From contig NZ_CP151792.1 in the NCBI RefSeq assembly GCF_038446525.1, forward strand, positions 2,976,001 through 3,040,000: a stretch of DNA of 64,000 bases. The letters run 5' to 3'. This stretch comes from Methanolobus sp. ZRKC5 (lineage in GTDB: Archaea > Halobacteriota > Methanosarcinia > Methanosarcinales > Methanosarcinaceae). The notes under the pieces were generated by a model. The model was not told the DNA's origin and made no database searches. It saw only the letters and a program-made list of their open reading frames with translations. Below are positions 37,937 to 47,214 of the stretch, piece by piece. Positions within the stretch are counted from its first letter, which is position 1. Every line of letters begins with the position of its first letter. Made by a program: the position numbers and the translations under genes.

Positions 37937-38461
37937 ATGGGATTTAACATGGAAGTTTTAGAAGCTATTCACACACGTAGAAGTATCAGGAAGTACACAG
38001 AAGAACCTGTATCTGATGAAATGGTAAAGAAATTGCTGTCTGCCGCTATGAATGCGCCTTCAGCAATTAACGAACAGGCCTGGGCATTTGTGGTGATAGA
38101 TGACAGAAAACTGCTCGATGAGATCCCTGAATATAGTCCCTACGCAGCTATGTGCCGTGGGGCTCCCCTTGCAATCCTTGTATGTGGGGACACGAGTCAG
38201 GAAAAGGCTCCTGGATTCTGGGTACAGGATTGTTCGGCAGCCATACAGAACATTTTGCTTGCTGCTCATGCACTGGGACTTGGTGCTGTCTGGACAGGTT
38301 CCTATCCAATGGAAGATCGTGTAGAAGGTTTCAGAAAAGCTTTCGCACTACCAGAAAAAGTAATTCCTCTGGGACTGGTTGTTATTGGTCATCCAGCTCA
38401 GGAAGTAGCTCCTGCGGACAGGTACATTGAGAGTAAAGTTTACTATAACAGGTATGGGTAA
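37937..38461 (+). CDS. Nitroreductase-family FMN oxidoreductase
   Basis: 174 residues (162 or more from the ATG at 37949, which fits the family better). Landmarks: EAIHTRRSIRKYTEEPV (FMN phosphate site), LLSAAMNAPSAINEQAWAFV, WVQDCSAAIQNILLAAHALG, GAVWTGSYP and PLGLVVIGHP. The enzyme reduces nitro groups, quinones or flavins with NAD(P)H; exact substrate unknown. The IS1 copy ends only 24 bases upstream, so it may now be transcribed from within the element or be silenced. A MITE lies 36 bases downstream. Confidence 0.85.
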   Translation: MGFNMEVLEAIHTRRSIRKYTEEPVSDEMVKKLLSAAMNAPSAINEQAWAFVVIDDRKLLDEIPEYSPYAAMCRGAPLAILVCGDTSQEKAPGFWVQDCSAAIQNILLAAHALGLGAVWTGSYPMEDRVEGFRKAFALPEKVIPLGLVVIGHPAQEVAPADRYIESKVYYNRYG

Positions 38462-38497
38462 ACCTAAACATAAAGTTATAAATATGGAATAATAAAT

Positions 38498-38691
38498 GTA
38501 ACTATTCAGCCTGATAAAAACACTATCAATAGCAATCTTGACAAAAAGTTGAGACCTACATTTTATTAGGATCATTAATTTTGATTGTTGCCATTGATTG
38601 CTTTTTTGATTCTTAGGTTGTTAGTGAGCAAACATCTCCGTTTTGATTAAATCAGTATCAATAGGCTAATTGTGGTAGGCTGAATAGTTAC
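38498..38691 (+). mobile_element. 194-bp MITE, subfamily B, copy 3
   Basis: Same GTAACTATTCAGCCTG termini but internal sequence differs at several bases from copies 1 and 2 (for example CACTATCAATAGC and GAGACCTACATTTT). Duplication TAATAAAT at 38490-38497 and 38692-38699. Identical to copy 5 at 47920. Confidence 0.92.
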
Positions 38692-38712
38692 TAATAAATT
38701 TCCATTTTTTCT

Positions 38713-38895
38713 TTACATCATTTTTAATTGTTTGAAACTTACATTTTCATGAGTATCATGGAACTCCGGGCTGATTATTAGATAAGAGTTCAGCATTTCA
38801 TAGGCTGACTCAAATGCAGACGTTGAATTATTATTGAGCAGTAGTCTTCCATAAATGTTCCTGAATATATCAAATTCTTTTTTAGTAAGTATCAA
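38713..38895 (-). CDS. Small hypothetical protein, 60 residues
   Basis: From a TTG at 38895: ILTKKEFDIFRNIYGRLLL, then NNNSTSAFESAYEMLNSYLI. Charged and helical; the frame is open a few codons further upstream to a TAA. No recognised family, weak start, low confidence. It may be coupled to the small membrane protein upstream. Confidence 0.3.
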   Translation of the reverse strand: MILTKKEFDIFRNIYGRLLLNNNSTSAFESAYEMLNSYLIISPEFHDTHENVSFKQLKMM

Positions 38896-38921
38896 ATCAA
38901 GTGAATCATCGTTTTACCTTT

Positions 38922-39110
38922 TCATACTGCAACATCCACGACCTCTGGCATAATGTTGTTGAATTGTAATTGAGCAGGAGGATGAATTATGACTTGTATA
39001 TCGTAATCATGTCCTGTAGTATATAGGTAAAAGCATACTACATGAATAATCATTATAAACAGCAGTAATGTTATATGCGATGACTGTTTGGTTATATATG
39101 AGGTCTTCAT
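38922..39110 (-). CDS. Small membrane protein, 62 residues
   Basis: MKTSYITKQSSHITLLLFIM with one hydrophobic segment (about 13-30), then a short outside part. Unrecognised. Divergent from the CdhA gene. Could be a real single-pass peptide or a chance frame. Confidence 0.3.
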   Translation of the reverse strand: MKTSYITKQSSHITLLLFIMIIHVVCFYLYTTGHDYDIQVIIHPPAQLQFNNIMPEVVDVAV

Positions 39111-39149
39111 AGTAGTGCAAATGACCTAGACATAAACAGCTATTGATAC

Positions 39150-39162
39150 GTTTTTAATATTT
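39150..39162 (+). promoter_or_regulatory. Possible TATA box for orphan cdhA
   Basis: TTTTTAATATTTC about 60-70 bases before the ATG at 39222, with AAGGGGT at 39207-39213 as ribosome site. Confidence 0.35.
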
Positions 39163-39221
39163 CATAACACTGATTTTTGGCCTAACCAATAAACCACTGG
39201 GAGAATAAGGGGTAAGGAATA

Positions 39222-41627
39222 ATGAGTAAGCTAACTTCAGGTAAGATTTCCATCGAAGACTTGGAAAACGTTCAGATCAATGTTAGTAACATTGTAGGAG
39301 CTATCGAAAAGGAGATTGAAGATAAAGGAGAGGGTGGACCAACACCAAAACCCGGAATAGCAGCATTGAGAGCCTGGGATTTTAAACTGCTTGATCGGTA
39401 CGAACCTGTGTATACACCGACCTCCGACCAATGCAGCTACTGTACATTCGGTACATGTGATCTGACTGGTAATAAAGAAGGAGCTTGTGGCATCAATCTG
39501 GAAGGTCAGACCGCGCGGGAGTTCCTGTTTAGTACGATAGTAGGAGCCGCGGCCCACTCTGCACACGGACGTCACCTTCTTCATTATTTGATTGAAAAAT
39601 TCGGCAGGGATTATCCCATTGATGTGGGGCTATCTAACATCAAAGCACCTAACACCCAGACTGTCACAGGATACAAACCAGAAACAATCGGTGATCTTGA
39701 AGCGGTGCTGGTGTATGTAGAAGAACAGCTAACTCAGCTTATAGCAACAATCCATATGGGCCAGGAAGGTGAAGCTATCGATTTCGAGTCAAAAGCCCTA
39801 CACGCCGGGATGCTCGACCATGTGGGAATGGAAGTATCTGATATCGCACAGATCTCATGTCTGGGATTCCCAAAGGGAGAGCCTGAAACACCTCTTGCAG
39901 AGATAGGGATGGGAACTATCGATTCCACAAAACCTGTCCTGATAGTTATAGGGCACAATATGGCGGGTGTTTCCAATATAATTGATTACATGGAAGATCA
40001 TGATATTCTTGATAAGATAGAACTTGGTGGACTGTGCTGTACCGCCCTTGACATGACCCGCTATAAGACAGAGGGCGGGAAAGCCCCAAAAGCAAAGATA
40101 GTCAGTACCCTTGCCAAACAGCTGAAGATGATACGTTCAGGTGTTCCGGATGTCGTTGTTGTTGATGAGCAGTGTGTGCGTGCCGATGTCCTCAGAGAGG
40201 CACAGAAGCTCATGATTCCTGTGATCACCACCAATGCAAAAATAATGTATGGCCTTCCGGACAGGTCAGATGACAGTGTAGATGAAGTCCTTAATGATCT
40301 GGCCAGTGGAAAGGAGCCGGGTGCGCTCATGCTTGACTTTGATAAGCTTGGAGAGCTGGCACCACGTCTTGTGCAAAAGATGGCGACCATACGCGACGAA
40401 AAGGGCATAAGGGGCCTCCCAACCGAAGACGAGTTCAAAGAACTTACGTCAAGATGTGTCCACTGCCTGGCATGTGAGCTTGCGTGTCCGACTAATCTGC
40501 CGATCAGCGATGCAATGACTGCTGCAGAAGGTGGAGATCTGGAACCATTTGAGCTACTCCGTGACAAATGTATAGGGTGTGGCAGATGCGACAATTCATG
40601 CCCAAAAGATATTCCTGTACTGAATGTGATCGAGAAGGCGGCACAGAAGATCATACGGGCAGAGATCGGAAAAGTAAGGGTTGGAAGAGGTCAGATCAGT
40701 GACCCTGAGATCCGAGAAGAGGGAGTAAACCTTGTACTTGGAACAACACCTGGCATCATTGCAATAGTGGGATGTTCGAACTATCCGGGTGGAACCAAGG
40801 ATGTGTATGATATAGCAGATGAGATGCTTAAGAGGAATTACATTGTTCTGGTTTCAGGATGTTCGGGAATGGATGTTGGAATGTACAAGGATGAAGAGGG
40901 GCAGACCCTCTATGAGAAGTATCCGGCAAAGTTCCTCAAAGGCAACTTGATCAATATGGGTTCCTGTGTATCCAACTCCCATATTACGGCAGTTGCGATA
41001 AAAGTTGCAGCAATATTTGCACAGAGGGACATCACCGGCAACTACGAAGAGATCGCTGACTATATCCTGAATCGTGTGGGTGCAGTTGGGGTTGCATGGG
41101 GTGCCTATTCGCAGAAAGCTCTGTCCATTGGAACAGGCTGTAACAGACTGGGAATACCTGTAGTGCTCGGACCCCACGGCTCGAAATTCCGCAGGGCAAT
41201 AATCGGTAAACCATATGATACGGACAAATGGAAAGTATACGATGCACGTAATGGTGAAGTGATGCCAATACCGCCTGCGCCTGAATACCTGCTGACAACG
41301 GTGGAGACTATTGAAGAGCTAATGCCAATGCTTGCCAAGAGCTGCATACGTCCGAGTGATAATAATATGGGTAGGATGATCAAACTCACTCATTATATTG
41401 AACTCAGCCAGAAGTATCTTGGAATAATGCCTGATGACTGGCATACTTTTGTCAGGACCGAAACAGACCTGCCTCTTGCAAAGCGTGGAGAACTTCTTAA
41501 GATGCTTGAAGAAGAACATGGATGGGAGATCGACTGGGACAAGAAGAAGATTCTCTCAGGTCCGTCTATGAAACTGGATGTTTCAGCCCAACCGACTAAT
41601 CTAAAAAGACTTTGTAAGGAAGCATAA
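39222..41627 (+). CDS. cdhA: CO dehydrogenase/acetyl-CoA synthase, alpha subunit (orphan)
   Basis: 801 residues, full length for CdhA of the ACDS complex, which oxidises CO and splits or makes acetyl-CoA in methanogens. Cluster ligands are visible: C71, C74, C79, C89 for the B/D-type clusters; two ferredoxin-type sets, C412/C415/C418/C422 and C450/C453/C456/C460; and C-cluster candidates in [46 protein letters not shown] and GSCVSNSH. No cdhB, C, D or E follows; the next 550 bases hold only an integrase remnant. Methanosarcina species are known to encode a stand-alone CdhA3 paralogue besides the operon copies, and this looks like an equivalent. All key cysteines appear intact. Confidence 0.92.
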   Translation: MSKLTSGKISIEDLENVQINVSNIVGAIEKEIEDKGEGGPTPKPGIAALRAWDFKLLDRYEPVYTPTSDQCSYCTFGTCDLTGNKEGACGINLEGQTAREFLFSTIVGAAAHSAHGRHLLHYLIEKFGRDYPIDVGLSNIKAPNTQTVTGYKPETIGDLEAVLVYVEEQLTQLIATIHMGQEGEAIDFESKALHAGMLDHVGMEVSDIAQISCLGFPKGEPETPLAEIGMGTIDSTKPVLIVIGHNMAGVSNIIDYMEDHDILDKIELGGLCCTALDMTRYKTEGGKAPKAKIVSTLAKQLKMIRSGVPDVVVVDEQCVRADVLREAQKLMIPVITTNAKIMYGLPDRSDDSVDEVLNDLASGKEPGALMLDFDKLGELAPRLVQKMATIRDEKGIRGLPTEDEFKELTSRCVHCLACELACPTNLPISDAMTAAEGGDLEPFELLRDKCIGCGRCDNSCPKDIPVLNVIEKAAQKIIRAEIGKVRVGRGQISDPEIREEGVNLVLGTTPGIIAIVGCSNYPGGTKDVYDIADEMLKRNYIVLVSGCSGMDVGMYKDEEGQTLYEKYPAKFLKGNLINMGSCVSNSHITAVAIKVAAIFAQRDITGNYEEIADYILNRVGAVGVAWGAYSQKALSIGTGCNRLGIPVVLGPHGSKFRRAIIGKPYDTDKWKVYDARNGEVMPIPPAPEYLLTTVETIEELMPMLAKSCIRPSDNNMGRMIKLTHYIELSQKYLGIMPDDWHTFVRTETDLPLAKRGELLKMLEEEHGWEIDWDKKKILSGPSMKLDVSAQPTNLKRLCKEA

Positions 41628-41889
41628 TCTCCGGCTTACGGTACAATAAATATTCAGTATCCACAAAATATGGTGTAAAAAGCTTAGAGCCAACCTAGCT
41701 AAAGGTAGTTGCAAAACTGATGACCCAGAATTCCACATACACCGGATAATGGACTCAGTCGCTCCACTAAAAAACATTTGATAGACCTAAGAAGATGCCG
41801 ATATTTTGAAGAATTTACGCAAATTGTGGCTTCGGAAGGTGTTGAATGAGCCCTTCGTCGTACTCATGCCTGCATTTTCATAAATCCTA
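41628..41889. other. Gene-free stretch after cdhA
   Basis: No downstream cdh gene and no gene supported on either strand. AT-rich, possibly degenerate mobile DNA. Confidence 0.4.
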
Positions 41890-42090
41890 CTATAAGCTTT
41901 GAAATAGCGCCTGCTGAATATCTTCCATCTTAATCTTCTTCGTATTTTCTTTAAGGGGTATCACCTTATTTTTTGACCTTGGTAATTTTGGGATCTCAAT
42001 GTAAAACGATTTGTAGAATGTACCAATGGTACTGATATATTTATCAAGTGTTCCCGGTGTAAGAGTTTTTTCAACATTACTTGGCTATTG
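41890..42090 (-). pseudogene. Tyrosine recombinase (integrase) fragment
   Basis: Reading on the minus strand to a TAG at 41890-41892: VEKTLTPGTLDKYISTIGTF, then YKSFYIEIPKLPRSKNKVIP, then a lysine-rich linker and IQQALFQSL. This looks like the SAM-like N-terminal domain and linker of an archaeal tyrosine recombinase; the catalytic domain is absent. It marks the remains of an integrated element. Confidence 0.5.
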
Positions 42091-42179
42091 AAATAACCAT
42101 ATTAAGCCAGGGATGATGGTTGAAAAATAAAAGTGGAATAAATCAATGTAAAAAATAGAATAAAAAGAGTAAAAAGGTT

Positions 42180-42380
42180 TTATTCACTTGGTTTTTCGTA
42201 GTCAGCATGTGCATAGAAGCATCTTTTAGGAGTACAGACCGCATCTGTGCTCTTGAGTTTCTTGAGTATTTTGCTGACCTCTTTGCTTTCAAGACCGGTT
42301 GCTTCTGCAATGTCACCAGGTCTGAGTGGTTTTGCTGCATCTTTAAGTGCATCAAGTACTTTCTGTTCATCGTCTGCCAT
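42180..42380 (-). CDS. Small winged-helix transcriptional regulator
   Basis: 66 residues: EQKVLDALKDAAKPLRPGDI, then AEATGLESKEVSKILKKLKS, then DAVCTPKRCFYA. This is a compact winged helix of the MarR/IclR-like kind, without an effector domain. Methanogens encode several such mini-regulators. Two cysteines in the wing (V-C-T and R-C-F) might sense redox or metal. It stands alone; targets unknown. Confidence 0.75.
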   Translation of the reverse strand: MADDEQKVLDALKDAAKPLRPGDIAEATGLESKEVSKILKKLKSTDAVCTPKRCFYAHADYEKPSE

Positions 42381-42466
42381 ATTTTATACTCCTGTAGTTG
42401 ATCGTAATAAATGCAATAAATGTGATAGCTTTGATAGATACTAATGTAATAGGTAGAACGGTTATA

Positions 42467-42883
42467 TTAATCGAATGACCTGCTTATTGTTTCAGCCAGT
42501 TCTGCAATGTTATCTGTTGAAGGATGCAACTCTACAATGGTATGCATGTTTCCTTCGCTATCTCCTGCACGTCTGGGTATTATATGAACATGCACATGTG
42601 GTACAGTTTGTCCTGCAATCTCCCCGTTGTTGATGCCTATGTTCATTCCTTCCAGTCCAAGCGTTCTTTCTACGGTCTTTGCAACCTTGTTCACCGAAGT
42701 GAACAACGAAGCTGCATCTTTCTCCTCCATGTCCGTGAACCTATCAAAGTGCTGTTTCGGAAGAACAATTGTATGGCCTTCAGAACTGGGAAATATATCC
42801 AGGAAAGCATAAACAAATTCATCTTCATAAACCTTATTCGAAGGAATCTCGCCAGCAACGATCTTACAGAATAAACAATCCAT
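42467..42883 (-). CDS. HIT-family nucleotide hydrolase
   Basis: 138 residues from the ATG at 42883, after GGGTGAT; the longer open frame runs into a repeat element and is not coding. Zinc-type start CLFCKIVAGEIPSNKVYEDE, YAFLDIFPSSEGHTIVLPK, and the histidine triad HVHVHIIPR. HIT proteins hydrolyse AMP-lysine or AMP-linked phosphoramidates and dinucleotides. Monocistronic. Confidence 0.88.
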   Translation of the reverse strand: MDCLFCKIVAGEIPSNKVYEDEFVYAFLDIFPSSEGHTIVLPKQHFDRFTDMEEKDAASLFTSVNKVAKTVERTLGLEGMNIGINNGEIAGQTVPHVHVHIIPRRAGDSEGNMHTIVELHPSTDNIAELAETISRSFD

Positions 42884-42965
42884 ATGTATCACCCTCTTTC
42901 TTTGATTGTTAGAATATTTAATTATTGTTGTTGAGATGGTTGAATGAACCTCAAAATGTACTTTG

Positions 42966-43290
42966 GACTCTGTAGAATTCCTCATTTTAACAATAAACAC
43001 AATCTTGAAATAACCATAAGCTTTTCCCCTCTCCCCCAAACCCCCTCACCCTTTTTTTTTATTTACGGGAGCCTCCATGGTAACGACTTCCCCCTCCCTC
43101 ATCATTTTACTCTATGATGTAAATTAAAGTTAGAGAACCCGCCCTTTTTTAATCAGAATAAAAAACGGGGTATATTTTGTTTTTTTTAAAAATGTTATTG
43201 GACTTTGTGTAAATTTGCATTATATAGAAAATAATGCTAAGGCTGGTCAACCATTTTGACTATTCTCGTCGGTGAATAGTGGAAAATTAG
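42966..43290. repeat. Degenerate MITE-like element (GGCTCTGTA family)
   Basis: Left end GACTCTGTAGAATTCC at 42966; then AATCTTGAAATAACCATAAG and the CCCCTCTCCCCCAAAC stretch, matching the element at 12883-14326. The right end near 43270-43290 is only weakly similar and no target duplication is found, so the boundary is uncertain. Confidence 0.45.
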
Positions 43291-43379
43291 AGAAGTAGAG
43301 GCAAAACTTTATGCATAACAACTTAATATTAACATTCTAGCTTCACATAGTTCTAAAAACACACACATTTTGAACAGGA

Positions 43380-44376
43380 TTTAGTGCACATAAAAAAAGT
43401 TTACTTGATATCGTTTTTAAGTCCGATAAAAGAAAGAATGTGCTCCTATTGTTACAAAATGAGCCCCAGAAAATGGAGATACTTCTTAAGTCTTTAAAAA
43501 CAACCAGACAGGCTTTACTTCCGCAGACAAAAATTCTGGAAGAACAGCACCTCGTTTTTCATTACGATGATACTTATGAATTGACAAACATCGGAAAGCT
43601 GGTAGTTGACGAAATGGTTCCATTATTAGGGACAATTGAGGTTTTCGATAAAGACATTGTCTACTGGGGAAATCACAACGTTGACTTTATTCCGCCTCAT
43701 CTGCTCAAAAGGATAAGTAAGATGAGAAATCATGAGATAATTAATCCTTCCCTGGCAGACATGTATACTGTTCATGAAAAGTTTAATGACAATTCCAGTC
43801 CGACAAAGTCTGTCTATGTGGTTACCGCACTTCTATATCCAGATTATCATAAAATAATCTCTGGATCGATTGAAAAAAAGATAGATTTTTTGTAACTATT
43901 CAGCCTGGCACGATTTGCCTATTGGTACTGATTTCATCGAAATAGAGATGTCTGCTCACTAACAATCTAACAATCAAAAAAGCAATCAATAGCAACAATC
44001 AAAATAAATGATCCTAATGAAATTTACGTTTCAACTTTTTGTCAAGATTGTTATTGATAGCGTTTTTATCAGGCTGAATAGTTACGATTTTTTTATGATT
44101 GTCTCAAAAGAGTTACTCGAAAAGATAAAACTACATCACTCTGTAGATTTTAAGAAATTCATTGAAAATGAGTATTTCAATTTTTATGTTTACACCAAAA
44201 AAATGGAGTTCTCGTTCTTTACATTTGATAATCACCACATACTTGCAAGTTTACAGACGAAAAACGGTGAGTTTGACAACAAACATATTCTATGTTCTAC
44301 CAAAGATTCACTCAAATGGGGAAAAGAGCTCTTTGAGTACTGTTTGAAGGATTCTGTGTTGGTAAGTGAGCTGTGA
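43380..44376 (+). pseudogene. FilR1/DUF1724-type winged-helix regulator, split by a MITE
   Basis: In-frame coding from about 43380 reads KKSLLDIVFKSDKRKNVLLL, the typical helix-turn-helix start of methanogen FilR1-like regulators, then LEEQHLVFHYDDTYELTNIG and a sensor region (KSVYVVTALLYPDYHKIISG). A MITE breaks it after EKKIDF; removing it and one target copy continues with FMIVSKELLEKIKLHHSVDF to a stop at 44376. No ATG or TTG precedes KKSLLD; a GTG at 43440 would lose the first helix, so the start may also be damaged. The last part could be expressed from an ATG in the MITE (44008). Confidence 0.7.
43892..44085 (-). mobile_element. 194-bp MITE with IS66-type ends, copy 4
   Basis: Duplication GATTTTTT at 43884-43891 and 44086-44093. 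Same orientation relative to the host gene as copy 2, again fusing a 26-residue MITE-encoded start to the rest of the gene. Confidence 0.92.
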
Positions 44377-44444
44377 ATATTGTTTTAACGAATTTCATTT
44401 AAAAACTATATTAAAAAATACACTCTAAGTCTTGCTCACTATTG

Positions 44445-44753
44445 TTAACAAGGGAGAGTTTGTGTTATTGGCAAGAGTTTCACTTTATCTTCTGGAACGA
44501 ATTTTAGTACATCATCAATCACGTTTTTCATTTCAGAAGAATTCATCACGGTGTCGAAGTCTGTACCCGATTTGAATTCTACTATACTAAATTGATAAAA
44601 CACCCCGTCATCTAACTTTAAAATTTTACTATTATCCACAATATTTCCAAAATACTTATTAAACAAACTTAAATGTTCCTGATATCGCTTATCAAATTCT
44701 TCTGTATCCTCTGGCATTTGATACACTACGACAAAACCTATATTATCTGGCAT
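44445..44753 (-). CDS. EthD-family ferredoxin-like protein
   Basis: 102 residues from the ATG at 44753, preceded by GGGGGAG. MPDNIGFVVVYQMPEDTEEF followed by RYQEHLSLFNKYFGNI and FYQFSIVEFKSGTDFDTVMN has the order of EthD-type dimeric alpha-beta barrels (small monooxygenase or lyase-like). No substrate can be assigned. The VIT/VWA gene ends about 270 bases upstream. Confidence 0.65.
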   Translation of the reverse strand: MPDNIGFVVVYQMPEDTEEFDKRYQEHLSLFNKYFGNIVDNSKILKLDDGVFYQFSIVEFKSGTDFDTVMNSSEMKNVIDDVLKFVPEDKVKLLPITQTLPC

Positions 44754-44780
44754 TCCTACTCCCCCTTTACAATAACCCAT

Positions 44781-44983
44781 AAATAATGTGCAAAGATGCT
44801 ATGCATAGATAATATATATTTTAAGATACAATAAATTTTTGAATCTAAAATACTAAACATTATTACTGATATAGAATAAATACAAAGGTGTGTTAGGCAA
44901 CTATATAATATTAGTCTAGAATTAATGTTTTAATAAAACTAGCATACACTTTTTTCATGTCGTATATATCTCTTTATCATTTA
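44781..44983. other. AT-rich intergenic region with a shared motif
   Basis: Contains CACTTTTTTCATGTCGTATATATC near 44947-44970 (shown in part as GTCGTATATATC), a close match to the sequence upstream of sfsA at 49252-49276. It may be a promoter, but it is about 200 bases from the EthD start. Confidence 0.3.
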
Positions 44984-45006
44984 GAGAGGTTCAACCTGAA
45001 CCTCTC
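44984..45006 (-). terminator. Hairpin terminator of the VIT/VWA gene
   Basis: GAGAGGTTCA, loop ACC, TGAACCTCTC: a perfect 10-base stem 18 bases after the stop, followed on the minus strand by an AT-rich tail. Confidence 0.65.
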
Positions 45007-45023
45007 CATCTAACACAAAAATT

Positions 45024-46973
45024 TCACTCACGTCTTTTTAACAACAACATCACTCCCACAACTCCCACAACAGCATACAATGTCTCAAATCCGGGTGATT
45101 CTGCTTCAGCTTCTTCAATGGGCATATCTTGGTCTTCACCTATTTCTGCTTCAATCATCTCCTCTTCCACAGGCATTTCTTCCATTACTTCATCTCCACC
45201 CTCGGAATCATCCACAACCATTTCCTCGTCTGCATACATATCGCCGGGAGGTGGACTGTTTACAGAATCAGTTTCCTCGATTTCAGGTATCTCTACAAAG
45301 AGCGAGGTGTATGGAGTCACAAATTCGAATTCCAGTGAGAGGTCGGTGACTGATGCAACAAGTTCGTCTGTTTCGCCTTCCACCTTGATCCTGTCAAGCA
45401 GATCGTTGATAGTTTCGTAAGCCCATAATCTTGGAATGAAGGAATTTTCCGATTTTGAAATTACTGTGAACTGGTTGTTGAATTTCTGGGTTCCTGAGCG
45501 GCTGGTCGCCTGTATCTCTGAGTTTATAGTATTGGTTCCTGTATTGTATTTACCCAGTACAATTGCGTCTGATCCTGCAAACAGGCTGCTTTCTACAGTG
45601 TTCACAATATCCGACACCTTTGCGTTGTAACTAAATTCTATATCTGTTATTAACGGGGTGGATATGGTTGCGTAGAAATCGCTGATACTTTCTTCTGCAC
45701 TATTGGTGGAGGTGAAACGCTCTGCTTTGCCGTTGTTCTCCAAACTCAGCACCCTCAGGTACTCATAATACTCCTCACGTTCGATCCCAAAAGCAATGGT
45801 GAATGTGGAAACTTCTGCCTTGTTAGCTTCCATGACATTCTCACGGATAACATACGTGGAAGTAACACCGGAAGTTGGTTCGCCATCGGTGAGAAATACA
45901 ATGATCGGGACATTCTCGCTTTTAGTACTGAACATTCCAAGTGCAGTCACCAGTGCATCATTGATATTTGTGCCACCATCGGCTCTTAAGCTGTCCACGA
46001 ATTCGATGGAATCTTTTCTGGAACTTGCATTAGCCTCCATCAGTTGTTCCGAATAAGTGTGCACTTCACTGTCAAAGAAGATCACATTGTAGCGGTCGTT
46101 GGATGGCAGACCATAGATGATATCCGAAAACACACTCTTGACCTGGTTCATCTTTTCTCCTTCCATGGAGCCGGATTTGTCAATCACAAAGATGATGTCC
46201 TTGCTAAGTGCTGTTGTACCCAGGTCTTCTTCAGTTGGGGAGAATATGTGCATCATATAACCCTGACCGGCTGTCTCGTAAAATAGCATATCTCCGTTTA
46301 GTTCTGGGTCATTGGTAGTGAAAATGATATTAAGATCTGAATTAGGCATGGAGTCTGAATTATATGTTACTTGTCCGTTGGTGGATGAGATATATTCTAC
46401 ATTAGCTCCGTCAAATCCGGAAGTTTCCAGACTGAGTATTTTGTTCACAGAATTGATGTCCACATTTAAGGATAGGTTGTCCACATTGTGGTAACTTCGA
46501 AGCGGCTGAGTGTATTCATATTCCCCAAGGGTCTTTTTCAACGCCTGCTCGTAGGTCAGCCTGACGATAATACTCTGATGAGGTTCAAAGTTCAATGCGT
46601 AGCTGAACCTGTCCTTGCCTGCATCTGTCAGTAGTCCTGCTGATTTTCCTTCAGACACGGCTTCCTCGAATTCTTCTGCAGCCTGTCCTTTTGGAAGCAC
46701 CTCGGAGTTGTATTCCTCACCATCGATCATCAGGGTAAAACCTGATATGAATGCCTCTTCTGATTTGAATATACTGAAATCGTCATAGGCTGATTCATCT
46801 TCGTTGCTTGTGATTTTTTGCTCTACGGTAGTTACTGCGTATCCGTTGTTGATATCAACATCAATGTTCATGTAATCGATCGATGCAGTGGCAATTGCTG
46901 GTGAGGCTGCTAACAAGATTGCTAAAAGAATGGCTAATGGCAGACAAATTTGTTTACTTACTCCTGTTTTCAT
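45024..46973 (-). CDS. Secreted VIT-VWA protein with PGF-CTERM anchor
   Basis: 649 residues. Signal peptide (ICLPLAILLAILLAASPA), then a VIT domain (about 30-160: DVDINNGYAVTTVEQKITS, FALM-type strand FISGFTLMIDGEEY, PHQSIIVRLTYEQ), then a VWA domain (about 258-440) with an intact metal site DKSGSM, the threonine in DGGTNINDAL and the aspartate in LTDGEPTSGV. The end is rich in acidic residues and closes with SPGFETLYAVVGVVGVMLLL plus basic residues, a PGF-CTERM sorting signal. It resembles inter-alpha-trypsin-inhibitor heavy-chain-like surface proteins, so it is likely a surface-anchored adhesion protein binding divalent metal. Confidence 0.85.
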   Translation of the reverse strand: MKTGVSKQICLPLAILLAILLAASPAIATASIDYMNIDVDINNGYAVTTVEQKITSNEDESAYDDFSIFKSEEAFISGFTLMIDGEEYNSEVLPKGQAAEEFEEAVSEGKSAGLLTDAGKDRFSYALNFEPHQSIIVRLTYEQALKKTLGEYEYTQPLRSYHNVDNLSLNVDINSVNKILSLETSGFDGANVEYISSTNGQVTYNSDSMPNSDLNIIFTTNDPELNGDMLFYETAGQGYMMHIFSPTEEDLGTTALSKDIIFVIDKSGSMEGEKMNQVKSVFSDIIYGLPSNDRYNVIFFDSEVHTYSEQLMEANASSRKDSIEFVDSLRADGGTNINDALVTALGMFSTKSENVPIIVFLTDGEPTSGVTSTYVIRENVMEANKAEVSTFTIAFGIEREEYYEYLRVLSLENNGKAERFTSTNSAEESISDFYATISTPLITDIEFSYNAKVSDIVNTVESSLFAGSDAIVLGKYNTGTNTINSEIQATSRSGTQKFNNQFTVISKSENSFIPRLWAYETINDLLDRIKVEGETDELVASVTDLSLEFEFVTPYTSLFVEIPEIEETDSVNSPPPGDMYADEEMVVDDSEGGDEVMEEMPVEEEMIEAEIGEDQDMPIEEAEAESPGFETLYAVVGVVGVMLLLKRRE

Positions 46974-47214
46974 TTAGACTCCCCCTGATAACAATTCTGG
47001 CAACTTGCTGAAAGTCCTGTTTTTGAATTGCTATTCGGTCTGTTATGCCTCACAATATAGAATTTTTACTACATAAACCTAGTGAATTTAAACAGTAGTA
47101 CAGAATGAACACTTTTTTCACAGGTTTTGAATCCAGTTCTTCTTTATTTCAGGTACATACTTTCAAATTTCATGGACATAGTCCTTTTAAACCTGACATA
47201 ACTACTGCTTAATT

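Noticed and set aside
38348-38575. 75-residue minus-strand frame starting in MITE copy 3
   Set aside because: It runs antisense through the nitroreductase gene; only the MITE-encoded start is real sequence coincidence.
42884-43039. N-terminal extension of the HIT protein (52 extra codons)
   Set aside because: It lies in a MITE-like repeat, and the ATG at 42883 has a ribosome site and matches the usual CLFC start of the family.
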